This document shows, piece after piece, positions 1 through 8,686 of a stretch of 64,000 bases of DNA. A program made the position numbers and the translations under genes. Origin of the DNA: Prosthecochloris sp. (GTDB lineage Bacteria > Bacteroidota > Chlorobiia > Chlorobiales > Chlorobiaceae); assembly GCA_015482705.2 (NCBI GenBank), contig JADMLA020000028.1, positions 1-64,000 of the forward strand. The letters run 5' to 3'. How positions within the stretch are numbered: the first letter of the stretch is position 1; each line of letters opens with the position of its first letter. The notes under the pieces are model-generated. The model saw only the letters and a list, made by a program, of their open reading frames with translations. It was not told the DNA's origin and did not search any database.

Positions 1-79
1 CCCTTTCCTTGAGTGCTTCGACAATCTCGATGAGGTGTTTGAGGGATCGACCGAGCCGTTCCAGCTTTCGCTCAGGCAG
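1..79 (-). pseudogene. Remnant of a serine recombinase (resolvase/invertase family), cut by the window edge
   Basis: On the minus strand the first 79 bases translate to a piece containing KLERLGRSLKHLIEIVEAL. This matches the end of the catalytic domain of Tn3/Hin-type serine recombinases, which normally reads like KLDRLGRSLxHL. An in-frame TGA at 80-82 lies just before it, and the codons upstream of that stop do not resemble a recombinase. The N-terminal half with the catalytic serine is therefore missing. The reading frame runs off the left edge, so the C-terminal part cannot be judged. It is most simply the decayed end of a mobile element. The family is seen in the sequence; that it is dead is inferred. 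Confidence 0.6.
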
Positions 80-311
80 TCAGTTCCTTCCCGAATATTG
101 AGGGGAAAATTAAGAAGAAATGGCAACGGTTAATGTCACATCCCCTTGAAATCCTTACACCTATTTCAAGGGTAGACATGACTCCGTGCCTGAAACGTAT
201 ATGCGGAGACCGACAGTCTTGAGAGAGTGCTTTTGAGACCACCTTCTGTAACTCAACAGTCCAACAACTCTTTGACCACTGAATTTCTGAGAAGGTATAT
301 TCGGGACTCCC
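80..311. other. Intergenic stretch with no gene seen
   Basis: Between the recombinase remnant and the end of the hydrolase gene I see no convincing coding frame. An open minus-strand frame reaches in from 619 but is out of phase with the hydrolase gene and has a low-complexity, Arg/Ser/Lys-rich product, so it is treated as a shadow. Confidence 0.5.
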
Positions 312-1592
312 CTATTTTTTCTCTTTCTTTCCTTCCAACGGCGGGCAGCCTCCTCGAGAGGCATAATCGATATAAGTATCGTCAGAAAACGGCACCAGGT
401 TGATCTTACCGTAGGGATTTTCTCGGTTGAGCCACTTGATGAAATCGCTGTGAATCCATTTTTTGAAGTCACCTGGAAATCCCTGGCCGTCGGGATACAT
501 GCCGATGAACTGTTTGAAAAGCTCCGTGGTGAATGCAGCTTCTTCTCCGCCGGCTTTCCAGGTTTTCGTTCCTTCCGGACAAAGTCCCGAATCTTCATCA
601 GCCAGGCTGCACAAATCACTCTTTTTAGTCAGATAACCGCAATGACTGCCATTCTTCACATTGGCCACGACCGCCCATGAGTCGCCACCTTGCGGGGCAA
701 GCTGGGAAAATTGTGATATCGTATCGGGATCGGGAGACCATGCAGGAGGCTGGGAATCCTTCAAAGAGGCGCTGTCACATTCTCCGACTACCATGAGAAT
801 AGGCAGCTGTCTTTCCGACAGGACCTTCCTGTACTCCGCCATGCCCGGACCGATGAGTGGCATTTTCTGATCAACAGGAGAAAGTTGTACAAGTCCTACC
901 GGGTCCGCTCTTTCTTCCGGAGCCCATCTGGACATGCGTTCAGAATATTTCGGGAAGATCTCCCTGTCGTAGATCACAGGATCGAACGGGCGGCAGCTGT
1001 CACTGCCAATTTGCTGCATGGTCTCGAAACCTGTAGCGGGAACCTGTGCGTGTGCACCTCCAACCGAGTGTCCTGCGAAGATCACGTTGTTAGAGCGCAT
1101 AAAACGTGCTTTTTCTACATCCTCCGGTTTATACATGGCAGTGTTTTTATACTTTTTTTCTGCCTTGTAAAACTCATCGGTCACACCGTACTTGATAAGA
1201 TACGAGGCCGCTGCGAACGCCTCCTGTCCCACTCTCGGGTTACCTCCGAAATCGGTCCAGGGAACACCCTGCATCTGCATATGCGTGGCGGTGACATATG
1301 CCATGGCCCAGTTCTGTTCGGCAAGAGCTCTGGAGTAGTTATAATAGTACGATGGATGAACGCCGAAAAGAGGGTTGTCGTTGATCAATGAACCGAGGAT
1401 CTTTTTCGGATAAAACAGCAGGTCGACACCGATAAGAAAACCATGGTTAAACATCACAAGCCCGTTAGCCTGACGGTCACGAGGATAGAAGATCTCGATG
1501 GCCACTTCCACAAACTGAGGAATCGCATAATGGTACTGAATCCAGATATGGACATGGTCAAAACAGTAGTTGTTGATGCAGATTGGTTTCAT
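312..1592 (-). CDS. Alpha/beta-hydrolase fold enzyme, probably an esterase or lipase
   Basis: The product has 426 residues. The nucleophile elbow GHSVGG lies at 174-179 (Ser176), preceded by a strand and an oxyanion-type segment MFNHGF near residue 47. A likely acid is Asp273 in VVGECD and the likely base is His317 in NGSHCGY, so the Ser-Asp-His triad is complete. No clear signal peptide or membrane segment is seen. The start has no strong ribosome-binding site. It is the last gene of a minus-strand group behind a Nif11-like peptide (57-base gap) and a glycosyltransferase. Substrate is unknown. It could be a plain carboxylesterase, or a hydrolase acting on the small peptide next door; the second idea rests on position only. 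Confidence 0.75.
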   Translation of the reverse strand: MKPICINNYCFDHVHIWIQYHYAIPQFVEVAIEIFYPRDRQANGLVMFNHGFLIGVDLLFYPKKILGSLINDNPLFGVHPSYYYNYSRALAEQNWAMAYVTATHMQMQGVPWTDFGGNPRVGQEAFAAASYLIKYGVTDEFYKAEKKYKNTAMYKPEDVEKARFMRSNNVIFAGHSVGGAHAQVPATGFETMQQIGSDSCRPFDPVIYDREIFPKYSERMSRWAPEERADPVGLVQLSPVDQKMPLIGPGMAEYRKVLSERQLPILMVVGECDSASLKDSQPPAWSPDPDTISQFSQLAPQGGDSWAVVANVKNGSHCGYLTKKSDLCSLADEDSGLCPEGTKTWKAGGEEAAFTTELFKQFIGMYPDGQGFPGDFKKWIHSDFIKWLNRENPYGKINLVPFSDDTYIDYASRGGCPPLEGKKEKK

Positions 1593-1648
1593 ATCCGAGG
1601 GAGTTAATCAGGTTGATGGTGACGTCTTTTTCACTAAAATATCGTCGA

Positions 1649-1912
1649 CTAATGCCAAAGTCCTCCTCCACATTTTCGACCCTTGTACGGCTTACCGCTT
1701 TCTTCCATATCGCAAAACCAGCCCGGTATCTGACCCAGGACTCCTGCCGGCAAAGAGCTTTTTGCCTCTTCGAGTTCTTTTTCATTGAACTCAAAACCGG
1801 CCTGTGAAACAAGTTCAGACCGGACTTTTGCAAGTTCGCTGATCAACGAATGGCGAAATGCATCATCCGATGTAATTTTTTCCAAAAAATCTTTTGCTGA
1901 TTGTACTGACAT
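1649..1912 (-). CDS. Nif11-like leader peptide, possible RiPP precursor
   Basis: An 87-residue protein starting MSVQSAKDFLEKITSDDAF. The pattern of a short helix with SAKxFLEK, then a spaced acidic and helical stretch, then AGFEFNEKELEEA, matches the Nif11 domain, which serves as leader for some ribosomally made modified peptides and also occurs as a stand-alone protein. The last 30 or so residues differ in character: they are rich in Gly, Trp, Cys and Lys, with Cys residues in WFCDM and RKCGGG and the end GLWH. There is no clean GG-type cleavage site directly after the helix, although PAGV occurs there. GTG at 1918 is a possible alternative start, but ATG at 1912 gives the usual Nif11 N-terminus. 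No lanthionine synthetase, YcaO or radical SAM maturase is visible nearby. Confidence 0.65.
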   Translation of the reverse strand: MSVQSAKDFLEKITSDDAFRHSLISELAKVRSELVSQAGFEFNEKELEEAKSSLPAGVLGQIPGWFCDMEESGKPYKGRKCGGGLWH

Positions 1913-2021
1913 AACCACACAATAATAAGGTTACCGAGAAGTCTATTACCTTTCAATATCCACAATATTTACGTCTCATACCAGTACCATGGGGCAAAAA
2001 ACAGCCGGAGCTGCTATCCTG

Positions 2022-2894
2022 TCAACTGAAAAAACCACCTTCTTCCTGAGCAGTTCCGGCAAACAGCTTGAACCCAACGGTACTGGTCATCGAGTGAACG
2101 GCACAATTGATTTTTCCGATGAACATATCGAGGTCTGTCACTTCGAACATTTTTTCCGATGCTGTCTGCTCCATGAACTCTATGAACTGATGATAGCGCA
2201 TATCACCAATCCTCGACGACCATGACTCATCGGAAATCCTGAACGCACAGAGCGACTCGTCGATCATATACAGATCACCGAGCCTGAGTAACTGCATCCA
2301 GAACTCAAGATCGATGGTATAGGGTACCCTTGCACTGTAACCATGAGTATACTGCAAAAGTGATGCAGGATACAGACCACAGGCAGGCTCTCCCAGAATA
2401 TTTGTTCCCATGCGAATGAGCTTTCTGGTAATATCGACAGCTTTGTGCCGGCCCTTGTCGACAAGATTTATTTTCTTGATCAGTGATTTGCCTTCCGGAT
2501 CGATGATTGTTCTTTGACTGCAGACGAGACTTATGCCTGAACAAACGCTTTTTTCGAAAACCGCAACCTGCTTTTCAAGGCAATCCGGATAAAGAACATC
2601 ATCTCCGCATACAAGCTTGACGTACTTGCCCCTAACCTCATTTATCGACTTGTTCCAGTTTCCTTCAGGTCCGAGATTCCTTTTGTTTCTGAAAACCCGT
2701 AGCCTGGGGTCATTGAAAGAAGCGGCTATCTCGTATGATCCATCCGTTGAATTGTCGTCATATATCAGCAGTTCAAAATTCGAATATGTTTGATCGAGAA
2801 TCGATTCAATCGTTTGTCTAATGAATCTCTCATTATTATACATAGGAATGGTAACCGTCACTAGCGGTTCGCCTCTTCTTTTCATATCTCTCAC
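2022..2894 (-). CDS. Family 2 glycosyltransferase
   Basis: A 290-residue soluble protein with a GT-A fold. It opens with [20 protein letters not shown] and then YDDNSTDGS at 45-53, the usual nucleotide-sugar site. The metal-binding CGDD is at 96-99. A later acidic EFWMQLL segment resembles the catalytic-base region. It transfers a sugar from an activated donor to an unknown acceptor, probably a lipid- or cell-surface glycan. It has no membrane helices. It is followed on the same strand by the Nif11 peptide after a gap of about 110 bases, so co-transcription is possible. Some family 2 enzymes glycosylate peptides (SunS in sublancin synthesis), but nothing here singles that role out. Confidence 0.85.
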   Translation of the reverse strand: MRDMKRRGEPLVTVTIPMYNNERFIRQTIESILDQTYSNFELLIYDDNSTDGSYEIAASFNDPRLRVFRNKRNLGPEGNWNKSINEVRGKYVKLVCGDDVLYPDCLEKQVAVFEKSVCSGISLVCSQRTIIDPEGKSLIKKINLVDKGRHKAVDITRKLIRMGTNILGEPACGLYPASLLQYTHGYSARVPYTIDLEFWMQLLRLGDLYMIDESLCAFRISDESWSSRIGDMRYHQFIEFMEQTASEKMFEVTDLDMFIGKINCAVHSMTSTVGFKLFAGTAQEEGGFFS

Positions 2895-2998
2895 AAGTTT
2901 TCATTTCTCCCGGATCGCAGGCTTTTTCTCATATGCGATATCGTAAAAAGATAACAGGAAATATCAGTATTAACAGTAACAGTGACGGGAGCTTCTTC

Positions 2999-4282
2999 TC
3001 AATCCCCCTGCCGGAAAAGCGCTCCTGTCTGTCTAGCCCATTCTGGTGTAGCTTTCTTGCCAGTCCCCAGAACGGTTTGAGCATCGACTGTCGCACCCTC
3101 CCACATAGTCCAGCTCAGGTTCGCTCTCCAGAGATATGCTCCCCGTAGATCGGCCCCCCGAAGATCGGCATTCGTAAGATCAGCTTCACGAAGATTGGCA
3201 CCTCTCAGATTTGCCCCCTTCATATCTGCTTCGACAAGATCGGTACGCTTCAACAAGGCCCCGCTCAGGTCCGCATTTCGCAGATCAGCTCCATCGAGCA
3301 TTTTTCCGCTCAACTTTGCCTCAGCAAGACGTATGGCTTTTTCCGGATGCTCTTTTCGCATCTTGTTCCACCGGGAAACATTATCGACCAAGAGCTCCCG
3401 CTGATGCACGTCATACAAGAGTGTTCCGACACTGTCTCGTGTAACCCCGAAACGTATCTTCTGCTGAACAGGATTTATAGGCCATGTTTTATCGAGATAT
3501 ACCTTTGCCGTATCCTGATCGTCCTGTAGCGTCTCTTCTTTTTCTGCCAATATCTTTTCAGCGCTCTTTCGCTGCTCGACCACTTCTTTTTCGGTGGTTG
3601 TTGTTCCCGAAACGCTATGTTCAGATTTCGCTAACGATGCCCCTTTTTTCTCTGCCCACGCCCGGTCGGCAAAGCTTCCGGTTTCGACGATGGTAACAGG
3701 CGTAACAACAGTTCCTTCAAGATTGGCGCCATCAAGAACCGCACGCCATAAATAAGCGCCATCGAGGTTCGCATCCCCAAGATCAGCCATTCTGAGGTTC
3801 GCTGCACGTAAATCTGTTCCCCTGAGACTCGCATCTCTCAACAAACTGCCGGCAAGCTCTGCCTGGCGAAGAACGGCTCCGTCCAGAACGGCGCCTCTCA
3901 TATCCGCCCCATCGAGGCCGGCTTCTTCCAGATCCGCATCACGTAAGGATGCCTCGCGAAGAAGAGCTTCATAGAGAAAAGCGTTTTTGAAAACCGTCTT
4001 GTCGAAAACCGCTCCGCGGAGATCGGCCTCACTGAGATCCGCACCTTCAAAAATCGCTCCAGTCAGGTTCATATAACTAAAATCGATGCCTTTGAGGTTT
4101 TTGCCTTTCATGTTCGCCCCGCTCAAATCAAAACGGGTTTCCGGCTCTTTGGCCCTCATTGCATTCCAGCTTTTGACTCCTCGCTGTAATGCACTGTAAT
4201 GCTCATTGTCGTAAGAATACCCCGAAACAGTGAGCATCGACATACAGCACAACAAGACCCAGACAATACAGAATTGTTTCAT
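2999..4282 (-). CDS. Exported pentapeptide-repeat protein with two repeat blocks
   Basis: A 427-residue protein with an N-terminal signal peptide (hydrophobic residues about 5-20, ending near SGYS). Two blocks of A(D/N)Lxx repeats follow, roughly residues 52-185 and 320-405. Each block is introduced by a similar short unit, HYSALQRGVKSWNAMR in the first and QRELLVDNVSRWNKMR in the second, so the protein looks like an internal duplication joined by a charged helical linker (about 205-290, rich in Glu and Lys). Pentapeptide repeats build a right-handed square beta-helix; in a periplasmic protein this is probably a binding or scaffolding surface. It ends 10 bases before the next membrane gene's stop. 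Function unknown. Confidence 0.85.
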   Translation of the reverse strand: MKQFCIVWVLLCCMSMLTVSGYSYDNEHYSALQRGVKSWNAMRAKEPETRFDLSGANMKGKNLKGIDFSYMNLTGAIFEGADLSEADLRGAVFDKTVFKNAFLYEALLREASLRDADLEEAGLDGADMRGAVLDGAVLRQAELAGSLLRDASLRGTDLRAANLRMADLGDANLDGAYLWRAVLDGANLEGTVVTPVTIVETGSFADRAWAEKKGASLAKSEHSVSGTTTTEKEVVEQRKSAEKILAEKEETLQDDQDTAKVYLDKTWPINPVQQKIRFGVTRDSVGTLLYDVHQRELLVDNVSRWNKMRKEHPEKAIRLAEAKLSGKMLDGADLRNADLSGALLKRTDLVEADMKGANLRGANLREADLTNADLRGADLRGAYLWRANLSWTMWEGATVDAQTVLGTGKKATPEWARQTGALFRQGD

Positions 4283-4291
4283 GAATGTTCG

Positions 4292-5596
4292 TTAACGGCC
4301 TTTGAAGGCCTTTCCAAGGTTTATTCTTGAATAATATACCGTGAACCCGAAAACAACACCAGCGAACGCCAGAAGAGAGTTACTTTCCATATAGAACGCG
4401 AGTAAAACAGACGTTGCGGCAACAAGAGCTACTGTCAGTTGACGGAAAGCCCGGGAAAGAGTCGCTGTGTCGAGAATGCGTGAAAGTGCTTTTTCGGAAC
4501 GCAACAGTTCAAGCGAGTTCGATTTTACAATGGCAGGGACAACGATATAGATCATCCCAGTAAATGAGAATGATATCCATCCCAAGAGCGCAGCATGGGT
4601 ATGTGAGTGATAAATCCACATCCTCTCTTCGGCAATTGGCGGCACAGCGCCGAACCATCTGAAAAAATAGATATTCAGAATACCGTAAGCACTCGCAGCC
4701 AGAAGCATCGCAAGCCCGGAAAGTAAAAAAGCAAGTGCCGGATGCTGGAATTGCGTAGAAAAAAAACGGTACAGGTAGCGGCCAAAACCCACCAAAAGCA
4801 CAAAGACACCGAGCATGAGAGTATGACTCACCAACATCATGCCAAGATAGTTTCCCAAGAGGATTGCAATGAGAAATACCAGAACACCGCCAACGAAAAT
4901 GTAAGACCAGATACTGAATAGATTCCTGATCAATTTTTTACCGGACGAACGACGCCAAACATACGTATAAAGAAATCCCATGACGCTGATGCTCAAGGGA
5001 AAAGAGGAACCCAGAAAGTAGGTTGACTGGGTCACAAAAAAAGGAACGATGCCCGATTCAGGAAATGCTTCTTTAACTCCCAAAGCAAACAGCCCGAGGT
5101 TGGCAACAAACAAAAAAAGCACATCAAAAATATAGTATCGAACGGATACCTCGTGCCAAATCTTACCTATAGAAAGCGCTGCAAAAATATCCTTCGCCGC
5201 AATGGTGACGATGAAAAGCAGAAACAAACCCACAAAGGCCTTCAGAAGCGGCCATTTCATGTACACTGCCAGAACAACCAAAAACAGGGAAAACACTACT
5301 CCGTAAATGTAGCGCATCTGCTTTTCAGGATCGACCTCGAGTTCCGGATAGACTGCCGAAATCAAATAACGATTGAGAATAAGAATCGCAAGGTTACCGA
5401 AACCGACGAAAAAAACATAAGGATGAACCGTATTGAGAAATTCGCTTTCCGCCCAGGCACCTGCAGCACCGAGAATGGCGGCGAATGCTATTATGAAAAC
5501 AGATACCGAAAGGTATATCCTTACAATCGTAGCGGGTTCGATTGTAAACCTGTTTTTGTCAGCGCTCTGCACGATAGTTGTTTTTTCTGAGTTCAC
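4292..5596 (-). CDS. Polytopic membrane protein resembling heme-copper oxidase subunit I
   Basis: A 434-residue protein with about twelve hydrophobic helices. The segment IYHSHTHAALLGWISFSFTG near residue 330 resembles the His-rich helix of cbb3/NorB-type oxidase subunit I (HxHxxLLGW with a following Gly-rich helix), and other single histidines occur, for example in the VSHTLMLG helix. I do not see the full set of six haem and copper ligands of a true terminal oxidase. It may be a haem-binding relative or a degenerate member. Its start overlaps the upstream DoxX-like gene by 38 bases, which points to translational coupling. The general family is moderately supported; catalytic activity is not. 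Confidence 0.55.
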   Translation of the reverse strand: MNSEKTTIVQSADKNRFTIEPATIVRIYLSVSVFIIAFAAILGAAGAWAESEFLNTVHPYVFFVGFGNLAILILNRYLISAVYPELEVDPEKQMRYIYGVVFSLFLVVLAVYMKWPLLKAFVGLFLLFIVTIAAKDIFAALSIGKIWHEVSVRYYIFDVLFLFVANLGLFALGVKEAFPESGIVPFFVTQSTYFLGSSFPLSISVMGFLYTYVWRRSSGKKLIRNLFSIWSYIFVGGVLVFLIAILLGNYLGMMLVSHTLMLGVFVLLVGFGRYLYRFFSTQFQHPALAFLLSGLAMLLAASAYGILNIYFFRWFGAVPPIAEERMWIYHSHTHAALLGWISFSFTGMIYIVVPAIVKSNSLELLRSEKALSRILDTATLSRAFRQLTVALVAATSVLLAFYMESNSLLAFAGVVFGFTVYYSRINLGKAFKGR

Positions 5597-5969
5597 CGTA
5601 AGCTATCAGGGACATACCGATAAGAGATACGTTGAGGATCAGCGGATTGAACGGCAAGGTAAAAAGTTCAGGCTGAAAAACGGCAACGTAACCCAGAAGA
5701 ATGACTAAAGCTAAAATATTCAGCAGGAAGACCCAACTGCGGGAGGTAAACAGAAGAAGAAATCCGAACAACACTTCCCCGTATCCCATCCAGACGATGA
5801 GAGTGCAGGCCAGTTCATTAACTTTGATTACATGTTCCAATAGCTCTATCTCTCCAGGACTACGACAGATAAGTTTTGGTACCGCCCCCTGGTATATCCA
5901 TGAAAAAGCCAGAACCAGACGGGCTGTTACAAGGACGGGAGAATTCTCTTTAAACCTGTTCATGGGCAA
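5559..5969 (-). CDS. DoxX-like small membrane protein
   Basis: 136 residues with four hydrophobic helices. The N-terminal stretch ARLVLAFSWIYQGAVPKLI is the hallmark of the DoxX-like family, in which an Arg, a Trp and a Gln-Gly pair lie in helix 1. Related proteins are quinone- or redox-linked membrane subunits. The gene overlaps by 38 bases the start of the oxidase-like membrane protein, so the two probably form one membrane unit. The exact role is unknown. Confidence 0.7.
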   Translation of the reverse strand: MPMNRFKENSPVLVTARLVLAFSWIYQGAVPKLICRSPGEIELLEHVIKVNELACTLIVWMGYGEVLFGFLLLFTSRSWVFLLNILALVILLGYVAVFQPELFTLPFNPLILNVSLIGMSLIAYGELRKNNYRAER

Positions 5970-6060
5970 AATATGCGTGATGGAGAAATGAAGGAAGATA
6001 AGGAAAACCCGAGGATATCATGTTGGGGAAAAGGAGAATGAACAAAACATGCAGCTTGTG

Positions 6061-6084
6061 CAGATCCGGATGTGACCGGATCTG
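6061..6084 (-). terminator. Hairpin downstream of the phoU paralogue
   Basis: A perfect 9-base stem CAGATCCGG/CCGGATCTG with a 6-base loop, about 30 bases after the stop of the minus-strand phoU-like gene. There is no immediate T-run, so it may act as a transcript 3' end stabiliser or weak terminator rather than a textbook one. Confidence 0.45.
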
Positions 6085-6113
6085 GCGATGATATTGGGGA
6101 TTGTATTGTACCC

Positions 6114-6860
6114 CTACAACAGCATACGGGATATATCGCACGATATATCTGCCGACATTTTTACATGCTCGACAACAGAGAGTATTCCTGTAGAGTTTGT
6201 GATGTTCTGGTCAGTCACCTCATCCCTGAGTTTTGTAACCGCTTTTTCATAAATCTCATCGATCTCTTTCATCATATCGAGAGTTTCGGAAGCGTGCTTA
6301 CTGTTGCCACTCGCAAAAGCTTCGACGGCTTTTTTGATCATCTCGGCTGTTATATCCCCCATAGGCTTGAGATCATATTCATCTTTATGGAGCACCTCGA
6401 TGTTTGCCAACTGGACATACTCGGTCTTGTCCGCGATATTCAGCGCATACTGACCGATAACCTCCAGTTTCTGCATGATCTCGCGAGCCGTATCGACCAC
6501 TTTCTTATTTTCTTCACCAAGATCCTGGAAACAACTATAGGCAAGACAAAGATATTCTACCTCAAATTTACCTTTTTGAATATACTCTTTGTCGAACTCG
6601 AACGCTGATTGAGCAAGATCGCTGTTCTTCTTGGTTGACGCACGAATAACGAGCATCAGATTGTTCTCGACGTTCGAGGATAGTTTTGTCAACTTCTGTT
6701 TCAGTGTTTCAAGCTGCTCATGAACAGGCCCTTCGGGTTTTGTCGCGAGTCTGAACTTGGCCGGATCGATCTTGATTGTAAAAGCGTCTGGACGAGCAAC
6801 TTTTTCTATTCCCTTTTTCGCGCCACCACTACCGGCACCTTTTTTCCCGAAAAGTTTCAT
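6114..6860 (-). CDS. PhoU-like regulatory protein, second copy
   Basis: A 248-residue all-helical protein. The first 40 residues are a Gly/Lys-rich tail (KKGAGSGGAKKG), and the rest resembles PhoU-type helical bundles, with EFDKEYIQKGKFEVEYLCL and a second half containing DEIYEKAVTKLRDEV. PhoU proteins hold the Pst transporter and the PhoR kinase in check when phosphate is sufficient, or bind metal clusters. This copy lies directly downstream of phoU but is separated by about 250 bases and a strong terminator, so it is its own transcription unit. Its N-terminal tail is absent from the other copy. Assignment to PhoU-like is moderate, as the acidic metal-binding motif is weak. Confidence 0.6.
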   Translation of the reverse strand: MKLFGKKGAGSGGAKKGIEKVARPDAFTIKIDPAKFRLATKPEGPVHEQLETLKQKLTKLSSNVENNLMLVIRASTKKNSDLAQSAFEFDKEYIQKGKFEVEYLCLAYSCFQDLGEENKKVVDTAREIMQKLEVIGQYALNIADKTEYVQLANIEVLHKDEYDLKPMGDITAEMIKKAVEAFASGNSKHASETLDMMKEIDEIYEKAVTKLRDEVTDQNITNSTGILSVVEHVKMSADISCDISRMLL

Positions 6861-7051
6861 TGTTTCAGTGTATGCTAAGCTGTTTGTAAAGAGATGACGA
6901 AATCACTCCGGAAGCTCTGTAGTAAAAAAACGTTTCTTACAACATCGTTTTCCAGGAGCAAATTCATCGGACAACACAATATGAATGTATCGAGCACAAG
7001 TTGAAAGCTCAATCCAAGTGGTGACAATTTAGCTGAGTAAATGGGTCAATT

Positions 7052-7098
7052 GCAAAAAAAAAATAAAACCCGACATCAAAGACAACTATGATGCCGGG
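7052..7098 (-). terminator. Rho-independent terminator after phoU
   Basis: Stem 7069-7078 with 7089-7098 (ten pairs, one mismatch; CCCGACATCA with TGATGCCGGG). On the minus strand it is followed by a long run of T (A-run at 7052-7068 on the plus strand). It lies 15 bases after the phoU stop codon and closes the pst-phoU operon. Confidence 0.8.
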
Positions 7099-7113
7099 CT
7101 TTGTATAGCAAGA

Positions 7114-7800
7114 TTAATCTTTCAAAGACTGGATCAGCTTTTCGAAGGAACTTTCGGAATGACGAATAATTTCTCCAGTGATGAGATAGAGAACTTCTCT
7201 TGCAATTCTGGTTGCATGATCACCGATTCTTTCAATGTATCGCGAAATACTCATCGCGACGATATACTGTGTGGCGTCGGCCTCTGCATGCCGTATTTCT
7301 GCAGACACCTTTTTAAAAACCGCCCGATGGATCGCGTCGAGCTCCTCGTCCATTTCACATACCTCTTCAGCAAGTTGACGGTCCTTGTTGACAAAAGCCT
7401 GTATAGACTTCTGGACCATCTCTTTTGCCAGCTCTCCCATCTTTTCAAAATGAAAATCTCTGAGAAACGCCCGATCGATTTCTGGAATTCTTTCGGAAAT
7501 ATGTACAGCCAGATCGCCGATTCTTTCAAGATCCGTATTGATTTTCAGGATGGTGATGATGGTTCTCAGGTCCCTTGCCACCGGCTGTTGAAGCGCAAGA
7601 AAAACAAGACACTGTTCCTCGAGTCTGACTTCCGAGGCGTCGATTTCACCATCAGCAAGTTTTATATGATCGCCGCCCTCCAGGTCACTGCTGAACAAAG
7701 CCGCCATCGCTCCCGAAAAGTTTTTGAGAACCTTGTCGGAAAGGATAACCAAGGAGTTGGATAAATCCTTTATGTGCTCGTGAACGGGTCTGTCCGCCAT
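7114..7800 (-). CDS. phoU: Phosphate transport regulator PhoU
   Basis: 228 residues, the normal PhoU length, with two tandem three-helix repeats. The paired acidic and metal-site segments are present: DGEIDASEVRLEEQCL in the first half and MDEELDAIHRAVF in the second, each with the following RYIERIGDHATRI or TDLERIGDLAVHI segment typical of PhoU. It links the Pst transporter to the PhoR/PhoB sensor system and damps phosphate uptake. It lies 19 bases after pstB and ends the operon at a terminator. Confidence 0.92.
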   Translation of the reverse strand: MADRPVHEHIKDLSNSLVILSDKVLKNFSGAMAALFSSDLEGGDHIKLADGEIDASEVRLEEQCLVFLALQQPVARDLRTIITILKINTDLERIGDLAVHISERIPEIDRAFLRDFHFEKMGELAKEMVQKSIQAFVNKDRQLAEEVCEMDEELDAIHRAVFKKVSAEIRHAEADATQYIVAMSISRYIERIGDHATRIAREVLYLITGEIIRHSESSFEKLIQSLKD

Positions 7801-7819
7801 AAGAGTAGTTTTTTTGTGT

Positions 7820-8680
7820 TCAGCTGAACCTTCCGGTGATATAATCTTCGGTCACCTGATCTCTTGGATTGGTAAAAAGCTGTTTGGTAGGGGCATATTC
7901 TACAAGATCACCCTCATAATAAAACATGGTATAATCGGAGACACGGGATGCCTGTTGCATGTTATGAGTCACGATAAGTATAGTATAACTTCCCCGCAAT
8001 TCCTCGATAAGATCTTCAATTTTAGCCGTTGCCTTAGGATCAAGAGCCGATGTGGGTTCGTCGAGCAACAATATTTCCGGTTCAACCGCAAGGGTACGGG
8101 CAACGCATAAACGCTGCTGCTGGCCACCGCTCAACCCGAGAGCGTTTCTGTCGAGACGATCCTTCACTTCATCCCACAATGCCGCTTTACGAAGGCTTTT
8201 CTCTACTACTTCCTCGAGCATTTTTTTATCTTTCACGCCATGAAGTCGAGGTCCGTAAGCGATGTTGTCAAAAATTGACTTCGGAAAAGGATTCGGTTTC
8301 TGGAAAACCATTCCGATTTTCTTCCTGAGCTGGACTTCATCGGTATACCTGCCGTAGACATCTTCACCGTCAAACATAAGCGTTCCGGTTGTATAACAGG
8401 AGGGAATGAGATCGTTCATACGGTTTATTGCTCGTAAAAACGTGCTCTTTCCACAACCGCTGGGTCCGATGATAGCAGTGACGTACTTCGATAGAATATC
8501 GGCATTGACTTTTTTTACCGCCTCGAAATTTCCATAGAAAATCGAGAAATTCTTTGCACTTACATGAGGTTTTCCTCCATCCTTGACCCTTTCTCTTTCT
8601 GGAGGAAGAAAAATTTCCCGGTTCGCCCCACTTTTAGCTGCGACCTTGTTTACCTCTCTTTCTTCTGCGGTCATCTGCAT
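7820..8680 (-). CDS. pstB: Phosphate ABC transporter ATP-binding protein PstB (first system)
   Basis: 286 residues. Walker [10 protein letters not shown] near residue 73, Q-loop in [13 protein letters not shown], signature LSGGQQQRL, and Walker [13 protein letters not shown] are all intact. The PNPFPKSI segment after the Q-loop and the [14 protein letters not shown]-terminal stretch are specific for PstB. An N-terminal extension of about 40 charged residues precedes the ABC core, as in the second copy. It energises phosphate import through PstA/PstC, whose genes lie just upstream (6-base gap to pstA). Confidence 0.95.
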   Translation of the reverse strand: MQMTAEEREVNKVAAKSGANREIFLPPERERVKDGGKPHVSAKNFSIFYGNFEAVKKVNADILSKYVTAIIGPSGCGKSTFLRAINRMNDLIPSCYTTGTLMFDGEDVYGRYTDEVQLRKKIGMVFQKPNPFPKSIFDNIAYGPRLHGVKDKKMLEEVVEKSLRKAALWDEVKDRLDRNALGLSGGQQQRLCVARTLAVEPEILLLDEPTSALDPKATAKIEDLIEELRGSYTILIVTHNMQQASRVSDYTMFYYEGDLVEYAPTKQLFTNPRDQVTEDYITGRFS

Positions 8681-8686
8681 TACTCT

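Noticed and set aside
161..619. Minus-strand open frame of 152 codons overlapping the end of the hydrolase gene
   Set aside because: It is in another frame on the same strand as a well supported gene and its product is Arg/Ser/Lys-rich with no recognisable motif.
1558..1833. Minus-strand frame of 91 codons across the Nif11 gene
   Set aside because: It overlaps the Nif11 frame out of phase and shows no family features; the Nif11 reading explains the DNA better.
6072..6608. Plus-strand frame of 178 codons opposite the phoU paralogue
   Set aside because: It is the mirror of a helical, Glu/Lys-rich gene and its product is Phe/Leu/His-rich, typical for an antisense shadow.
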